Origin: Legionellaceae bacterium
Lineage (GTDB): Bacteria; Pseudomonadota; Gammaproteobacteria; Legionellales; Legionellaceae
Direction: 5' to 3'
DNA: 64,000 nucleotides
Assembly: GCA_029212505.1 (NCBI GenBank)
Contig: JARGOS010000001.1
Coordinates: 186,001 to 250,000, forward strand
Shown: in pieces, positions 46,010-54,373 of the stretch
Layout of the letters: each line of letters begins with the position of its first letter
Numbering within the stretch: the stretch's first letter is position 1
Program-made: the position numbers and the translations under genes
The notes under the pieces: model-generated
Told to the model about the DNA's origin: nothing
Database searches by the model: none
Seen by the model: the letters and a program-made list of their open reading frames with translations, nothing else

Positions 46010-46419
46010 CGGGACCTCTAATTCAAGGGCGCGGGAGCCTTGAGTTGAAACGAGTGTAAAGGCAAGATGGCCGTTTTTTTTCATATTGATAATAAATTAT
46101 TATCAAGGAAATCACCGCGACTGGTTGGCAGCTCACGGTTGTTTTCGTAGCCTAGCACCTCAAAATATAGATTTAATACGCCCTGTGCGTGATAAGGGCG
46201 TTATTATCTTGGGAGGTTGGCTTGGCTACGTTTCAACATAACATTGGCCCTAGTTTAAGTTGCCTTTATCTGTGTATCATTGACTCAAGGAAAGCGCGCA
46301 TTGTTTGTATAAAAACAGCTTTTTCAAGCCATTCACTCGCTAATGCGTTATAATTCTGTTGCGGATAAATCCGCTCTATAAACAGGATACCAAAAAAATA
46401 TGGTTTGGGGAACAAAAGT
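46010..46419. promoter_or_regulatory. Long rne/rluC divergent region with two hairpins
   Basis: No gene is supported in this roughly 410-bp gap. It contains a perfect 9-bp palindromic hairpin TTGATAATA/TATTATCAA at 46086-46106 and a larger stem TAATACGCCCT/AGGGCGTTATTA at 46174-46205 with one bulge. Both would lie in the rne 5' leader. RNase E is known in E. coli to autoregulate through its structured leader, so these stems are candidates for the same role. Confidence 0.5.
46349..46354 (+). promoter_or_regulatory. -10 element of the rluC promoter
   Basis: A perfect TATAAT 65 bp before the rluC start; the -35 region is poorly conserved. Confidence 0.4.
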
Positions 46420-47364
46420 ATGATGAAAGGGGTGTACTACACAACCGTGACAGCCGAGGAAGAGGGGCAGCGCTTAGATAATTATCTTCTTCGAATTCTT
46501 AAAGGTGTGCCTAAAAGCCATATTTATCGATTGATTCGCGGAGGCGAAGTGCGTGTTAATAAAAAACGTGCGAAGGCAAGCTCGCGATTGGATGCTTGTG
46601 ATATCGTGCGTATTCCTCCTGTGCGCACGTCTTCAGAATCGGGTGAGTTGAGACTGAGTGATGCCGTGATTGCGCGCCTAGAAGCAAGTATTATACACGA
46701 AGACGATGGCTTGCTTGTTTTAAATAAGCCAACCGGTATGGCGGTGCACGGTGGCAGTGGTTTAAGTTTTGGTGTAATTGAGGCATTAAGGCACATGCGT
46801 CCCGATGCCAATTATTTAGAATTAATTCATCGGATTGATCGCGAAACTTCAGGGTGTTTATTGATCGCAAAAAAACGCAGCATGCTTCGCGCGGTTCAGG
46901 CTTTATTTGAAGCACGTGACGTTGAAAAAACGTATTGGACACTGTCGTCGAATGCCTGGCACGGTAAGCAAACAACCCGTATTGATGTCGCGTTGCAAAA
47001 AAATACGTTACGTTCCGGTGAGCGGATTGTACGGGTCGATCCTGACGGTAAAGCTTCGCAAACACGTGTGCGTTTGCTTGAGAATTATGCCGAAGCATGC
47101 TGGCTTGAAGCCAAGCCAAAAACGGGGCGGACCCATCAAATTCGAGTGCATACTGCGCATGTAGGCCATCCTATTTTGGGTGATGAGAAATATGGACAAC
47201 CTTGCCCATCGCATATGACGCCAGAGCTTAAAAAAATATTAAAACAGCGGCTTTATTTGCATGCGAGAGCAATTCAATTTAACCTGCAAGAAAAACACTA
47301 TTGTTTTCAGGCTGATGTCGATGTTCAATTTGATCATGCATTACAAATGCTCCGTAGGCTTTAA
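46420..47364 (+). CDS. rluC: 23S rRNA pseudouridine synthase RluC
   Basis: Isomerises uridines 955, 2504 and 2580 (E. coli numbering) in 23S rRNA. The product is 314 aa with an N-terminal S4 RNA-binding domain (PKSHIYRLIRGGEVRVNKKRA), the catalytic motif HRIDRETSGCLL with the nucleophilic Asp, and KTGRTHQIRVH. ATG 46420 follows GGGGA by about 8 nt; a TTG 15 nt earlier is possible. Assignment to RluC rather than RluD rests mainly on the rne neighbour. Confidence 0.93.
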   Translation: MMKGVYYTTVTAEEEGQRLDNYLLRILKGVPKSHIYRLIRGGEVRVNKKRAKASSRLDACDIVRIPPVRTSSESGELRLSDAVIARLEASIIHEDDGLLVLNKPTGMAVHGGSGLSFGVIEALRHMRPDANYLELIHRIDRETSGCLLIAKKRSMLRAVQALFEARDVEKTYWTLSSNAWHGKQTTRIDVALQKNTLRSGERIVRVDPDGKASQTRVRLLENYAEACWLEAKPKTGRTHQIRVHTAHVGHPILGDEKYGQPCPSHMTPELKKILKQRLYLHARAIQFNLQEKHYCFQADVDVQFDHALQMLRRL

Positions 47365-47379
47365 GCCAAGGAGCTGCTT

Positions 47380-48045
47380 ATGAGTATGCCCTATCAATTG
47401 GTTGTGTTTGACTGGGAAGGTACGTTAGGCGACCCCTTGGGACATGTTCACGATGCACTTAAAACTGAATCAGAAGCGCTGGGTCTCGGCACGTATGATG
47501 TGCAAACAGCAAGACGCTATGTCGCCCTCGGTTTGGATAAGGCCGTGCGAAAAATTTTTCCTGATTTAGCTTTGTATCAGTACGAGCGTTTACTTCTAGG
47601 TGTGCAGCAAGTTTTAGTGTCTCATCATCGCGCCGTGTATCTTTTTCCTGGTGTCAGGTCTTTACTCGAGCAACTTCAGAAGGCCGGCGTTGATATGGCG
47701 ATAGCAACCAATCGAGGCACGCAAGCCCTGCAGCGCGTTTTACACGTCAGTGAGTTAGAACAATTTTTCTCGGTGACGCGATCAGCCGATCAGGCACCAG
47801 CTAAGCCTTGCCCGCAAATGCTCGAAGATATTTTAGACCAGACGGGCGTGCCGGCAGAGCAGGCGTTAATGATCGGTGACTCTATTTCAGATATCGAAAT
47901 GGCCTCAGCACTTGATGTGGCCAGTTTGGGCGTTGATTTTTATTATCAGCAGGATAATGATCTAAAAGCTGCGGGAGCGCTTCAGGTGTTCGATGATTTT
48001 GCTACCTTAGGGCGTTATCTTGGATTGCCTGCCGAACTTAAATAA
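47380..48045 (+). CDS. HAD-superfamily hydrolase with variant motif I
   Basis: Resembles the phosphoglycolate-phosphatase-like HAD proteins that often follow rluC. The product is 221 aa. Motif I reads VFDWEGTLGD: the nucleophilic Asp is kept but the second Asp, normally the general acid-base, is Glu. Motif II is ATNRGT, motif III Lys lies in APAKPCPQML, and motif IV is MIGDSISDIEMA. Catalysis may be altered. The substrate is unknown. Confidence 0.87.
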   Translation: MSMPYQLVVFDWEGTLGDPLGHVHDALKTESEALGLGTYDVQTARRYVALGLDKAVRKIFPDLALYQYERLLLGVQQVLVSHHRAVYLFPGVRSLLEQLQKAGVDMAIATNRGTQALQRVLHVSELEQFFSVTRSADQAPAKPCPQMLEDILDQTGVPAEQALMIGDSISDIEMASALDVASLGVDFYYQQDNDLKAAGALQVFDDFATLGRYLGLPAELK

Positions 48046-48058
48046 AAGAGGCTTTGTC

Positions 48059-48646
48059 ATGCGTACGAGTACATTAACCACGTTACCTAATTCACTCACG
48101 TTAGCACGGGTTGCTTTAATTCCTGTGTTTATTTTTGTTTTTTATCTCCCGTGGTCGTGGGGCCAATCGGCTGCCGCGGCTATTTTTGTGCTGGCCAGCA
48201 TTACGGATTGGTTGGATGGTTATTTTGCGCGAAAACTTAAGCAAATGTCGGCATTTGGGGCTTTTCTTGATCCGGTAGCGGATAAATTATTGGTGGCTTC
48301 GAGTTTGCTCTTGCTCGTTGGTGCAGGCGATCGTGGTTATATTACCATTCCTGCCATTATTATTGTCGGGCGTGAAATTATTATTTCAGCGTTGCGCGAA
48401 TGGATGGCGGAGGTTGGCAGTCGCGCCAGCGTCGCGGTGAATTATGTCGGAAAAGTCAAAACAGCGCTGCAAATGACCGCGGTTATTTTGTTATTGGCAT
48501 TTAAGCCCGCGATGTCTTGGTTCGGCATGTTGGGTATTTTAGGTGTGATTTTGCTTTATGTAGCCGCTATATTAACGATTTGGTCTATGATTGCTTATTT
48601 GATTGTCGCATGGCCTGAATTAACGAAAAAAGAGTCAAAAAAATAG
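48059..48646 (+). CDS. pgsA: CDP-diacylglycerol-glycerol-3-phosphate 3-phosphatidyltransferase
   Basis: Committed step to phosphatidylglycerol and cardiolipin in the inner membrane. The product is 195 aa from ATG 48059 (AGAGG 7 nt upstream). The CDP-alcohol phosphotransferase signature reads DWLDGYFARKL then GAFLDPVADK, and four to five hydrophobic helices are present. It is followed by tRNA-Gly, -Cys and -Leu, the same order as pgsA-glyW-cysT-leuZ in E. coli. Confidence 0.95.
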   Translation: MRTSTLTTLPNSLTLARVALIPVFIFVFYLPWSWGQSAAAAIFVLASITDWLDGYFARKLKQMSAFGAFLDPVADKLLVASSLLLLVGAGDRGYITIPAIIIVGREIIISALREWMAEVGSRASVAVNYVGKVKTALQMTAVILLLAFKPAMSWFGMLGILGVILLYVAAILTIWSMIAYLIVAWPELTKKESKK

Positions 48647-48656
48647 CTTAAATGTG

Positions 48657-48684
48657 TTGACACGCCCGTGGTTTCCGGTAAAAT
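48657..48684 (+). promoter_or_regulatory. Promoter of the Gly-Cys-Leu tRNA cluster
   Basis: A consensus -35 TTGACA (48657-48662) and -10 TAAAAT (48679-48684) with a 16-bp spacer, about 15 bp before tRNA-Gly. Confidence 0.75.
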
Positions 48685-48699
48685 TCATCTCGTTCAAGT

Positions 48700-48774
48700 G
48701 CGGGAATAGCTCAGTGGTAGAGCACAACCTTGCCAAGGTTGGGGTCGCGAGTTCGAACCTCGTTTCCCGCTCCA
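48700..48774 (+). tRNA. tRNA-Gly (anticodon GCC)
   Basis: A 75-nt cloverleaf with acceptor GCGGGAA/TTCCCGC, anticodon loop TTGCCAA, T-loop GTTCGAACC and encoded CCA. Confidence 0.97.
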
Positions 48775-48781
48775 AAAAACT

Positions 48782-48806
48782 AGCGACACAGCGTCGCTTT
48801 TTTTTT
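48782..48806 (+). terminator. Rho-independent terminator between tRNA-Gly and tRNA-Cys
   Basis: Stem AGCGAC/GTCGCT (6 bp) around ACAGC, followed by nine T. It ends 4 bp before tRNA-Cys, which leaves no room for a separate promoter after it. Confidence 0.8.
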
Positions 48807-48810
48807 ACTT

Positions 48811-48884
48811 GGCTGGGTGGCAGAGTGGTCATGCAGCGGCCTGCAAAGCCGCGTACGCCGGTTCGATTCCGGCCTCAGCCTCCA
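48811..48884 (+). tRNA. tRNA-Cys (anticodon GCA)
   Basis: A 74-nt cloverleaf with acceptor GGCTGGG/CTCAGCC, anticodon loop CTGCAAA, discriminator T and encoded CCA. Expression must depend on read-through of the preceding terminator or on a promoter inside tRNA-Gly. Confidence 0.96.
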
Positions 48885-48899
48885 GAACACATGATGTAT

Positions 48900-48986
48900 G
48901 CCCAGGTGGCGAAACAGGTAGACGCAAGGGACTTAAAATCCCTCGAGAGCAATCTCGTGCCGGTTCGACTCCGGCCCTGGGCACCA
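48900..48986 (+). tRNA. tRNA-Leu (anticodon TAA)
   Basis: An 87-nt class II tRNA with a long variable arm, acceptor GCCCAGG/CCTGGGC, anticodon loop CTTAAAA and encoded CCA. Confidence 0.96.
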
Positions 48987-49198
48987 TACTTCATCCCCAC
49001 AACTGTCTTATCTTAATTTCCGACATATTTTTTCCTTGATGAACTCATAAAACACACTTCCTATCTTTGCGAGCCGTAAGCGAAGCAATCGATTCTCAAG
49101 AAAATTCAACTAATTATCAAATTTATGGGATCGAACTGGAGATCGCGTGAATTCAGGCTACACTATTAATAAAACATAAAGACTTTTATTTGATTATA

Positions 49199-50821
49199 AT
49201 GGCTTATAATATATCTAAGTTTAAAAGTAGCTTAAAAACAGCAACGTCCAATGGCGGTGTCACAGGCAGCGTTAAAGTTTCAATCAATCCCCCTGATAGC
49301 GGTGACTACCAATTCAAATATTCTATTAAAAATCTCATTCCAGGCATTAGCATGAGACGAAATAAAGCAAGCGGTACCGATCGTGAAAACTTAGGCGAAG
49401 TCTGGCTTGCAAAAGTGCTCCAACCATCCATGGGTGAATTATCTCCTAAAGTCTCAAGTGTTTATGATGGCGATAAAAAACGCATCCATATTGCATCAAA
49501 ATATCTCAGTAATGTGCACACAGGAACACTAGATAATTATTACGCATCGCTTAACCCAAAATTCAAAACTGAATTGGATGAATTAAATCGTGGTAACAGG
49601 AAAAAACTCAGCAATGGTAACAAGCATGTCCAAATTGTGCTTGGTTCAGGTGAACCAAAAGAGGATGAATTTAAACTTTACCTTGATGAAAGTTCAACTT
49701 TAGCGACTTCAATGGCCGACGCACTTGCTGTATCTGCCATTGGTGGTGACCATGATGTTAACCCTGGTAACATGATTGTCACAAAAGATAAATATACAAG
49801 TGAATTAAACGTAGGGCGAATTGACTTTGGGCACGCTGCAAATGATTTGATTAATGCGCCAGAAATGGTCGGCGGGCGTGTGCGTGATCCAGCAAACCCC
49901 ATTGTTGATTTCTTTAACCGAACGACCGTTGCTGGCGCACGTAAAGGCGGCGACGAATCAAAATTTTGGCGCGATTATGAAGGATTTGTTCCCTCAAAAG
50001 TCTTAGGTGAAGCACTCGTTCGACAAGGCAGCAAAACGGCCGAACTTAGCCAAGGTCTACAAGAAGCACGCGATGAATTTACGGCACTCCACGACATGAT
50101 CCGTCAAAATCCAAATGATCGTAAAAGCGAAATGCATCTCATCAATTCCTTGAATGCCATGCATGAAGCCATTACTGGTCATAAAGTAGACATTCACGTC
50201 GGCGTAGAGCATAACACGTTTGTTCAGATTCTTAATGACCTTGACACGTTCATATTAAACAATGCTGCAAATGCCGTTAAAGCGGGTAAAATGATGACGC
50301 TGCAAGCCGAATTCCAAGAAGCAATTAAACACTGTGATGGTGACAATTTCGATGCTTTTAACACCGAATGGATAGCAAAATTTCATAAAGCAGGTCTTGC
50401 TGATGAACGAGGCAACCCCTTGTGTCCCTGGTTTAAGCCTTCAAAAAATGAAGCGCCTTTTGAAGGCTCCGTCACTGAATACTTGATCAGTGAAAAAATC
50501 AAAAGTATTCATAGCAGATTAGATAACGCTCCTTCTCTTGATATTCTAAAAACAATTCATGAAGCCATGAAAGACTTTTATCACTTTGTCGTACAATATT
50601 TTTCAAATCATCCCTCTGAAAACGCATCTGATTATATTAATATAATCGATGCTATGCATGAAGAAGTCCAAAATAGGCAGCACGCGCTCGAAAATACCTC
50701 CATTGTGAATAACCCCAATCATGAAAGCACATCTTTTGACAAAATAAAAGCGCGTCTCCATCAGCTAAAAAACGGTACGACAAAGGATAAGCGAAGTGAC
50801 AACAGTACACCAACACCGTAG
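49199..50821 (+). CDS. Kinase-fold-like hypothetical protein, candidate Dot/Icm effector
   Basis: I do not recognise the family of this 540-residue protein. It has no signal peptide or membrane segment. From ATG 49199, a putative ATP-binding Lys lies in LGEVWLAKVL (K72). A catalytic-loop-like IGGDHDVNPGNMIV (D184 to N191) precedes VGRIDFGHA (DFG at 209-211). This spacing resembles PI3K/PI4K-type lipid kinases (GDRHxxNIM...HIDFGH) and HipA-like kinases. The C-terminal half is helical, and the tail is polar and basic (TTKDKRSDNSTPTP). It is a lone gene after a tRNA cluster, a frequent insertion position. Kinase activity and secretion are inferences. Confidence 0.72.
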   Translation: MAYNISKFKSSLKTATSNGGVTGSVKVSINPPDSGDYQFKYSIKNLIPGISMRRNKASGTDRENLGEVWLAKVLQPSMGELSPKVSSVYDGDKKRIHIASKYLSNVHTGTLDNYYASLNPKFKTELDELNRGNRKKLSNGNKHVQIVLGSGEPKEDEFKLYLDESSTLATSMADALAVSAIGGDHDVNPGNMIVTKDKYTSELNVGRIDFGHAANDLINAPEMVGGRVRDPANPIVDFFNRTTVAGARKGGDESKFWRDYEGFVPSKVLGEALVRQGSKTAELSQGLQEARDEFTALHDMIRQNPNDRKSEMHLINSLNAMHEAITGHKVDIHVGVEHNTFVQILNDLDTFILNNAANAVKAGKMMTLQAEFQEAIKHCDGDNFDAFNTEWIAKFHKAGLADERGNPLCPWFKPSKNEAPFEGSVTEYLISEKIKSIHSRLDNAPSLDILKTIHEAMKDFYHFVVQYFSNHPSENASDYINIIDAMHEEVQNRQHALENTSIVNNPNHESTSFDKIKARLHQLKNGTTKDKRSDNSTPTP

Positions 50822-51009
50822 TGGATAGGCACAAAGTTATACGTAATTGTCTAGGAAAAGCGTATTGGAAATTTTATTCATAAATTTATCAATTTAAGAT
50901 AGGGCAGCCCTGACTTCATCCCTTGGATCTCTAGCATCAAAGTATAGAATATGATTTAATCCCCCATATATTTTTTGACCATGTTGAACCATGTTGAGGT
51001 GAGAAAGTC

Positions 51010-51348
51010 ATGACGTTTCTTGTTACAGAGCAGTGCATCAAATGCAAATACACCGATTGTGTTGAAGTGTGTCCTGTGGACTGCTTTTATGAAGGCCCTA
51101 ATTTTTTAGTGATTGATCCCGATGAGTGCATCGATTGTGCCTTGTGTGAGCCGGAGTGCCCGGTGGATGCAATTATATCTGAAGATGATATGACCGAAGC
51201 CCAAAAGCCTTTTCTTGAGCTGAATGCCGAGCTTGCCCAAGTATGGCCGAATATCACGACAATCAAAGATGCCCCATCCGATGCCAAAAGCTGGGAAGGC
51301 AAAGACGGTAAATTGCAGCATTTAGAGCGAACATGGCCTAAAAAATGA
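51010..51348 (+). CDS. fdxA: Ferredoxin FdxA (7Fe-8S type)
   Basis: Small electron carrier binding one [3Fe-4S] and one [4Fe-4S] cluster. The product is 112 aa with the two Cys clusters [17 protein letters not shown] (near residues 9-25) and [16 protein letters not shown] (near 39-54). The C-terminal extension (about 55-112, ending in ERTWPKK) is typical of the Azotobacter/Pseudomonas type. GAGGTGAG precedes the ATG. It overlaps tsaB by 4 bp. Confidence 0.95.
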   Translation: MTFLVTEQCIKCKYTDCVEVCPVDCFYEGPNFLVIDPDECIDCALCEPECPVDAIISEDDMTEAQKPFLELNAELAQVWPNITTIKDAPSDAKSWEGKDGKLQHLERTWPKK

Positions 51349-51992
51349 ATTTACTCGCCATTGATACCTCAACCTCGCGTGCATCTGTTGCCTTAGAATT
51401 TAACGGCGTGATGTTTCTTGAAGAAGCGTTGGAAATTCGTGAGCATGCGCGTGTGCTGCTTTCGATGGTTAAACGTGTATTAGCATCAGCAAAAACAGAG
51501 CTTAAATACCTTGACGGCATTGTGTTTGGTGAAGGGCCGGGGAGCTTCACCGGGCTTCGTATTGCTTGCAGTGTCGCCAAAGGCCTTGCGTATGCACATG
51601 ATTTACCCATGTATCCTGTGGGTAGTCTACGTGCGATTGCGGCCGAAGCTTCACATACCCATACTCAAACACATGTATTAGCGATGATGGATGCGCGCAT
51701 GCATCAAGTATACTGGCAGCTTGATCCCGAATCATCGGATGTGGCTCCTTGTGTGAGTGCTGCAGAAGATGTGTATGTGCCTGAAAATAAGCCTTTACGC
51801 TTGGTGGGCGCTGATTACGAACCTTATCTTGATTTACTCAAGCCTGAAATACGCGCGGCGATTGTGTCGACATGCGAGATTTTTCCGCGTGCAGATGCCA
51901 TGATACGGGTTGTGAAAGCAGGAAACATTTCATCAGTGACAGCTGATGCGGCGATGCCTGCGTATGTGCGTCAAAACGTGACCGGAGGATAA
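51345..51992 (+). CDS. tsaB: tRNA threonylcarbamoyladenosine protein TsaB
   Basis: Scaffold partner of TsaD and TsaE in making t6A37 on ANN-decoding tRNAs. The product is 215 aa with the ASKHA fold: [16 protein letters not shown] at the N-terminus and [23 protein letters not shown] around residues 65-85. The start overlaps the fdxA stop. Followed 4 nt later by ycaR. Confidence 0.93.
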   Translation: MNLLAIDTSTSRASVALEFNGVMFLEEALEIREHARVLLSMVKRVLASAKTELKYLDGIVFGEGPGSFTGLRIACSVAKGLAYAHDLPMYPVGSLRAIAAEASHTHTQTHVLAMMDARMHQVYWQLDPESSDVAPCVSAAEDVYVPENKPLRLVGADYEPYLDLLKPEIRAAIVSTCEIFPRADAMIRVVKAGNISSVTADAAMPAYVRQNVTGG

Positions 51993-51996
51993 ACAC

Positions 51997-52176
51997 GTGG
52001 ATAAAAAATTATTGGCCATGATGGTCTGTCCCGTATGTAAAGGGACGTTATTATTAACCAAGCATGAGCTGGTGTGCCGCTTTGATCGGTTAGCCTATCC
52101 TATTCGTGATGGTATTCCGGTCATGCTTGAGCAAGAAGCACGTTCGATTACGCTCGATGAAAAGGATGCATTATGA
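51997..52176 (+). CDS. ycaR: Trm112/YcaR family small zinc-finger-like protein
   Basis: A 59-residue protein of the UPF0434/Trm112 family. It starts at GTG 51997 with GGAGG 9 nt upstream. It reads [20 protein letters not shown], then [21 protein letters not shown], with CPVCKG as the half zinc ribbon; the second Cys pair is reduced to one Cys, as is common in bacteria. Its stop overlaps the kdsB start (ATGA), the conserved ycaR-kdsB pair. Function in bacteria is not settled. Confidence 0.93.
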   Translation: MDKKLLAMMVCPVCKGTLLLTKHELVCRFDRLAYPIRDGIPVMLEQEARSITLDEKDAL

Positions 52177-52922
52177 GTAGTACAGCGTTTCATGTGGTGA
52201 TTCCTGCACGTTACGCCTCGCATCGTTGTCCAGGTAAGTTACTCATGTTGCTTGGCGGTCAAACGGTCTTAGCGCGTGTGTATGCGCAGGCAAAAAAAGC
52301 GGGAGCCGCAAGCATTACTATTGCAACCGATCATGCTTTAATTGCGGAAGAAGCAACACGTTTGGGTGCTCAGGTTGTGATGACCTCCGATAAACACCCC
52401 AGTGGAACCGATCGTGTGGCCGAGGCAGTTGAGGCGTTAGGGTTGTCAGCCGATGCGGTGATTGTGAATGTGCAGGGTGATGAGCCGTTGATGCCTCCTG
52501 CATTAATACGCCAAGTCGCCATGAGCTTAGTTGCATCAAAAAATACGTCGATGGCAACGTTGTGTGCGCCGATTCAATCTGAAGAAGAATATATTAACCC
52601 TAACATTGTAAAAGTTGTTCGAGGCGCGCAAAATCAAGCGCTCTATTTTTCACGAAGTCCTATTCCAGCTTTTCGCGATGGGGGCCTGGTCTTAAAACAT
52701 GTGTTTCGCCATATTGGATTATATGCTTACAGGAAAGCATTTTTACTGGATATGGTTACGTGGCCGGTGTGCGCGTTGGAAGCCGTAGAAGCGCTCGAGC
52801 AATTGCGTGTTTTATGGGCGGGTCATGTGATTCAAGTCGATGAAGCCTGCGTAGCACCACAACAAGATATTAATACCTTGGATGATCTAAAACAGGCCGA
52901 AGCCTGGCTTTCAAGCGCATAA
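52173..52922 (+). CDS. kdsB: CMP-KDO synthetase
   Basis: Activates KDO with CTP for attachment to lipid A. The product is 249 aa with the nucleotide-binding [19 protein letters not shown], the [12 protein letters not shown] metal site, [12 protein letters not shown] and a C-terminal [10 protein letters not shown]. It pairs functionally with kdsA at 60911 and lpxA at 20322, showing a KDO-containing lipid A core. Confidence 0.96.
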   Translation: MSSTAFHVVIPARYASHRCPGKLLMLLGGQTVLARVYAQAKKAGAASITIATDHALIAEEATRLGAQVVMTSDKHPSGTDRVAEAVEALGLSADAVIVNVQGDEPLMPPALIRQVAMSLVASKNTSMATLCAPIQSEEEYINPNIVKVVRGAQNQALYFSRSPIPAFRDGGLVLKHVFRHIGLYAYRKAFLLDMVTWPVCALEAVEALEQLRVLWAGHVIQVDEACVAPQQDINTLDDLKQAEAWLSSA

Positions 52923-53041
52923 GTTTTGTAAAAAATGATAGATTTGATTTTTATTTAATCTAAAAGTTGTTGTTATAACTTAAAAAAAGTAAACTGAAAC
53001 AAATCAGAGTCATACGTGCGCAGAGCAAGGAGTGCTGACCC

Positions 53042-54373
53042 ATGGTGTATCCTTCAATTGATTGGAAAGCAAAAGCATGGTTTGTTGGGTTGCTTGGGAT
53101 GTTGCTGATATTGCTCTGTTGGCAGTTGATGATCAAGCCCCATGAGCTGAAACGTTTGCAACGTGAGTCAGTAGCCACGGCACGCGAGCTTCGCGCGTCG
53201 TTTTCATCGCAAGTTGAACAACATGTGCTTGGCGTCAAACAGTTTTTTTCCCGTGTGGATCGCGATGATCGCTCGTATGCAAATATTGTTGATGATGTGA
53301 ATGATCAGTTTAAGCAGAATCATGGGCTGGAAGCGATGATCTTCCCTCCGGTGGGCTCTAGACCGTCGGTTGCTTTATTTAACCCTCATATTATACAAAC
53401 AGGAGCCATAACGTCTAAACAACAATGCGATAGTTTCATGGAAGCTCATCCTGAGTTAATCAGTACGTACCAAAACATGCAGGTGATTTCTATAAAAGGC
53501 TCGCTTTGTGTGTATGACACTCGCTCAAATATGCTGGCTATTTTTAATTTAAAAACGATTCTTGACGAAGACTTAAAACAAGAAATGATGAAAGGTTATT
53601 TTCTCGCTTTATCAGATAAAATAACCCCCGATCTTGTCTCCCCTGATTGGAGTATTCCGTTGGTTCATCGGGAATTTTTTCAATTTTTTGGGGGCGAATG
53701 GGATATCAATATCTACCCAAGCAAAGCTTACGTCGAAGCCCGGGTGAAGCGCGTATATATTGTTTTTTGTACGACGCTGGGTGGCTTGGTGAGTTTGTTT
53801 TTTTTCTGGTTTTTTAAATTTCGTTGGCAATTAGTCCCACTTAACTCGCGTTATGTTAATCAGTTGAAGCGCTTGGCCAAGTATGATGGGTTGACCGAGT
53901 TACCCAACCGTGAATATTGTTTAGAGCATTTAAATGCACTCATAGCACGTTCAAATCGTGGCTCAGATCATTTTTCAGTATGTTTTCTCGATTGTAATCA
54001 CTTTAAGCATATCAATGATACCTATGGCCATCATGCTGGTGATTTCGTGTTAAAACAATTGGCTAAATCTGTGTCTGAAGTCATTCGTCGCAATGATTTT
54101 TTTTCGCGCTTTTCGGGGGATGAATTTTGTTTGATTTTGGATGGAACATCATCTGAAGACGCGATTAAAACCGCGTTAGATAAAATATTTAAAGCGGTTT
54201 CTATGCCTATGGATTTTGAAAATCATCAAATTATCATGACGGTGAGTATTGGGGTCGCGATTTATCCTGATTCTGGCCGGGTGGCTGAGCTTTTGTTAAA
54301 ACATGCCGATGAGGCCATGTATTTAGCAAAAAAACAAACCAGAACCAATGCATATACTATTTATGCGAGCTGA
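53042..54373 (+). CDS. Membrane-bound diguanylate cyclase (GGDEF domain)
   Basis: Makes the second messenger c-di-GMP from two GTP. The product is 443 aa: TM1 at about 12-30, a periplasmic sensor-like region of about 200 residues, TM2 at about 238-259 and a C-terminal GGDEF domain. The active-site motif is SGDEF (358-362), a variant compatible with activity. An inhibitory I-site RxxD (RRND, 349-352) sits five residues upstream, so product feedback is expected. The sensor ligand is unknown. AAGGAG lies 8 nt before the ATG. The 3' end overlaps the opposing gene by 17 bp. Confidence 0.9.
   Translation: MVYPSIDWKAKAWFVGLLGMLLILLCWQLMIKPHELKRLQRESVATARELRASFSSQVEQHVLGVKQFFSRVDRDDRSYANIVDDVNDQFKQNHGLEAMIFPPVGSRPSVALFNPHIIQTGAITSKQQCDSFMEAHPELISTYQNMQVISIKGSLCVYDTRSNMLAIFNLKTILDEDLKQEMMKGYFLALSDKITPDLVSPDWSIPLVHREFFQFFGGEWDINIYPSKAYVEARVKRVYIVFCTTLGGLVSLFFFWFFKFRWQLVPLNSRYVNQLKRLAKYDGLTELPNREYCLEHLNALIARSNRGSDHFSVCFLDCNHFKHINDTYGHHAGDFVLKQLAKSVSEVIRRNDFFSRFSGDEFCLILDGTSSEDAIKTALDKIFKAVSMPMDFENHQIIMTVSIGVAIYPDSGRVAELLLKHADEAMYLAKKQTRTNAYTIYAS

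Noticed and set aside
48635..49039. Open frames of 65-120 codons across tRNA-Gly/Cys/Leu
   Set aside because: They read through three structurally perfect tRNAs and a terminator; no protein family was recognised.
50960..51000. Direct repeat ACCATGTTGA x2 before fdxA as a regulator site
   Set aside because: It is short, overlaps the likely leader next to the ribosome-binding site and has no known matching regulator; a chance duplication cannot be excluded.
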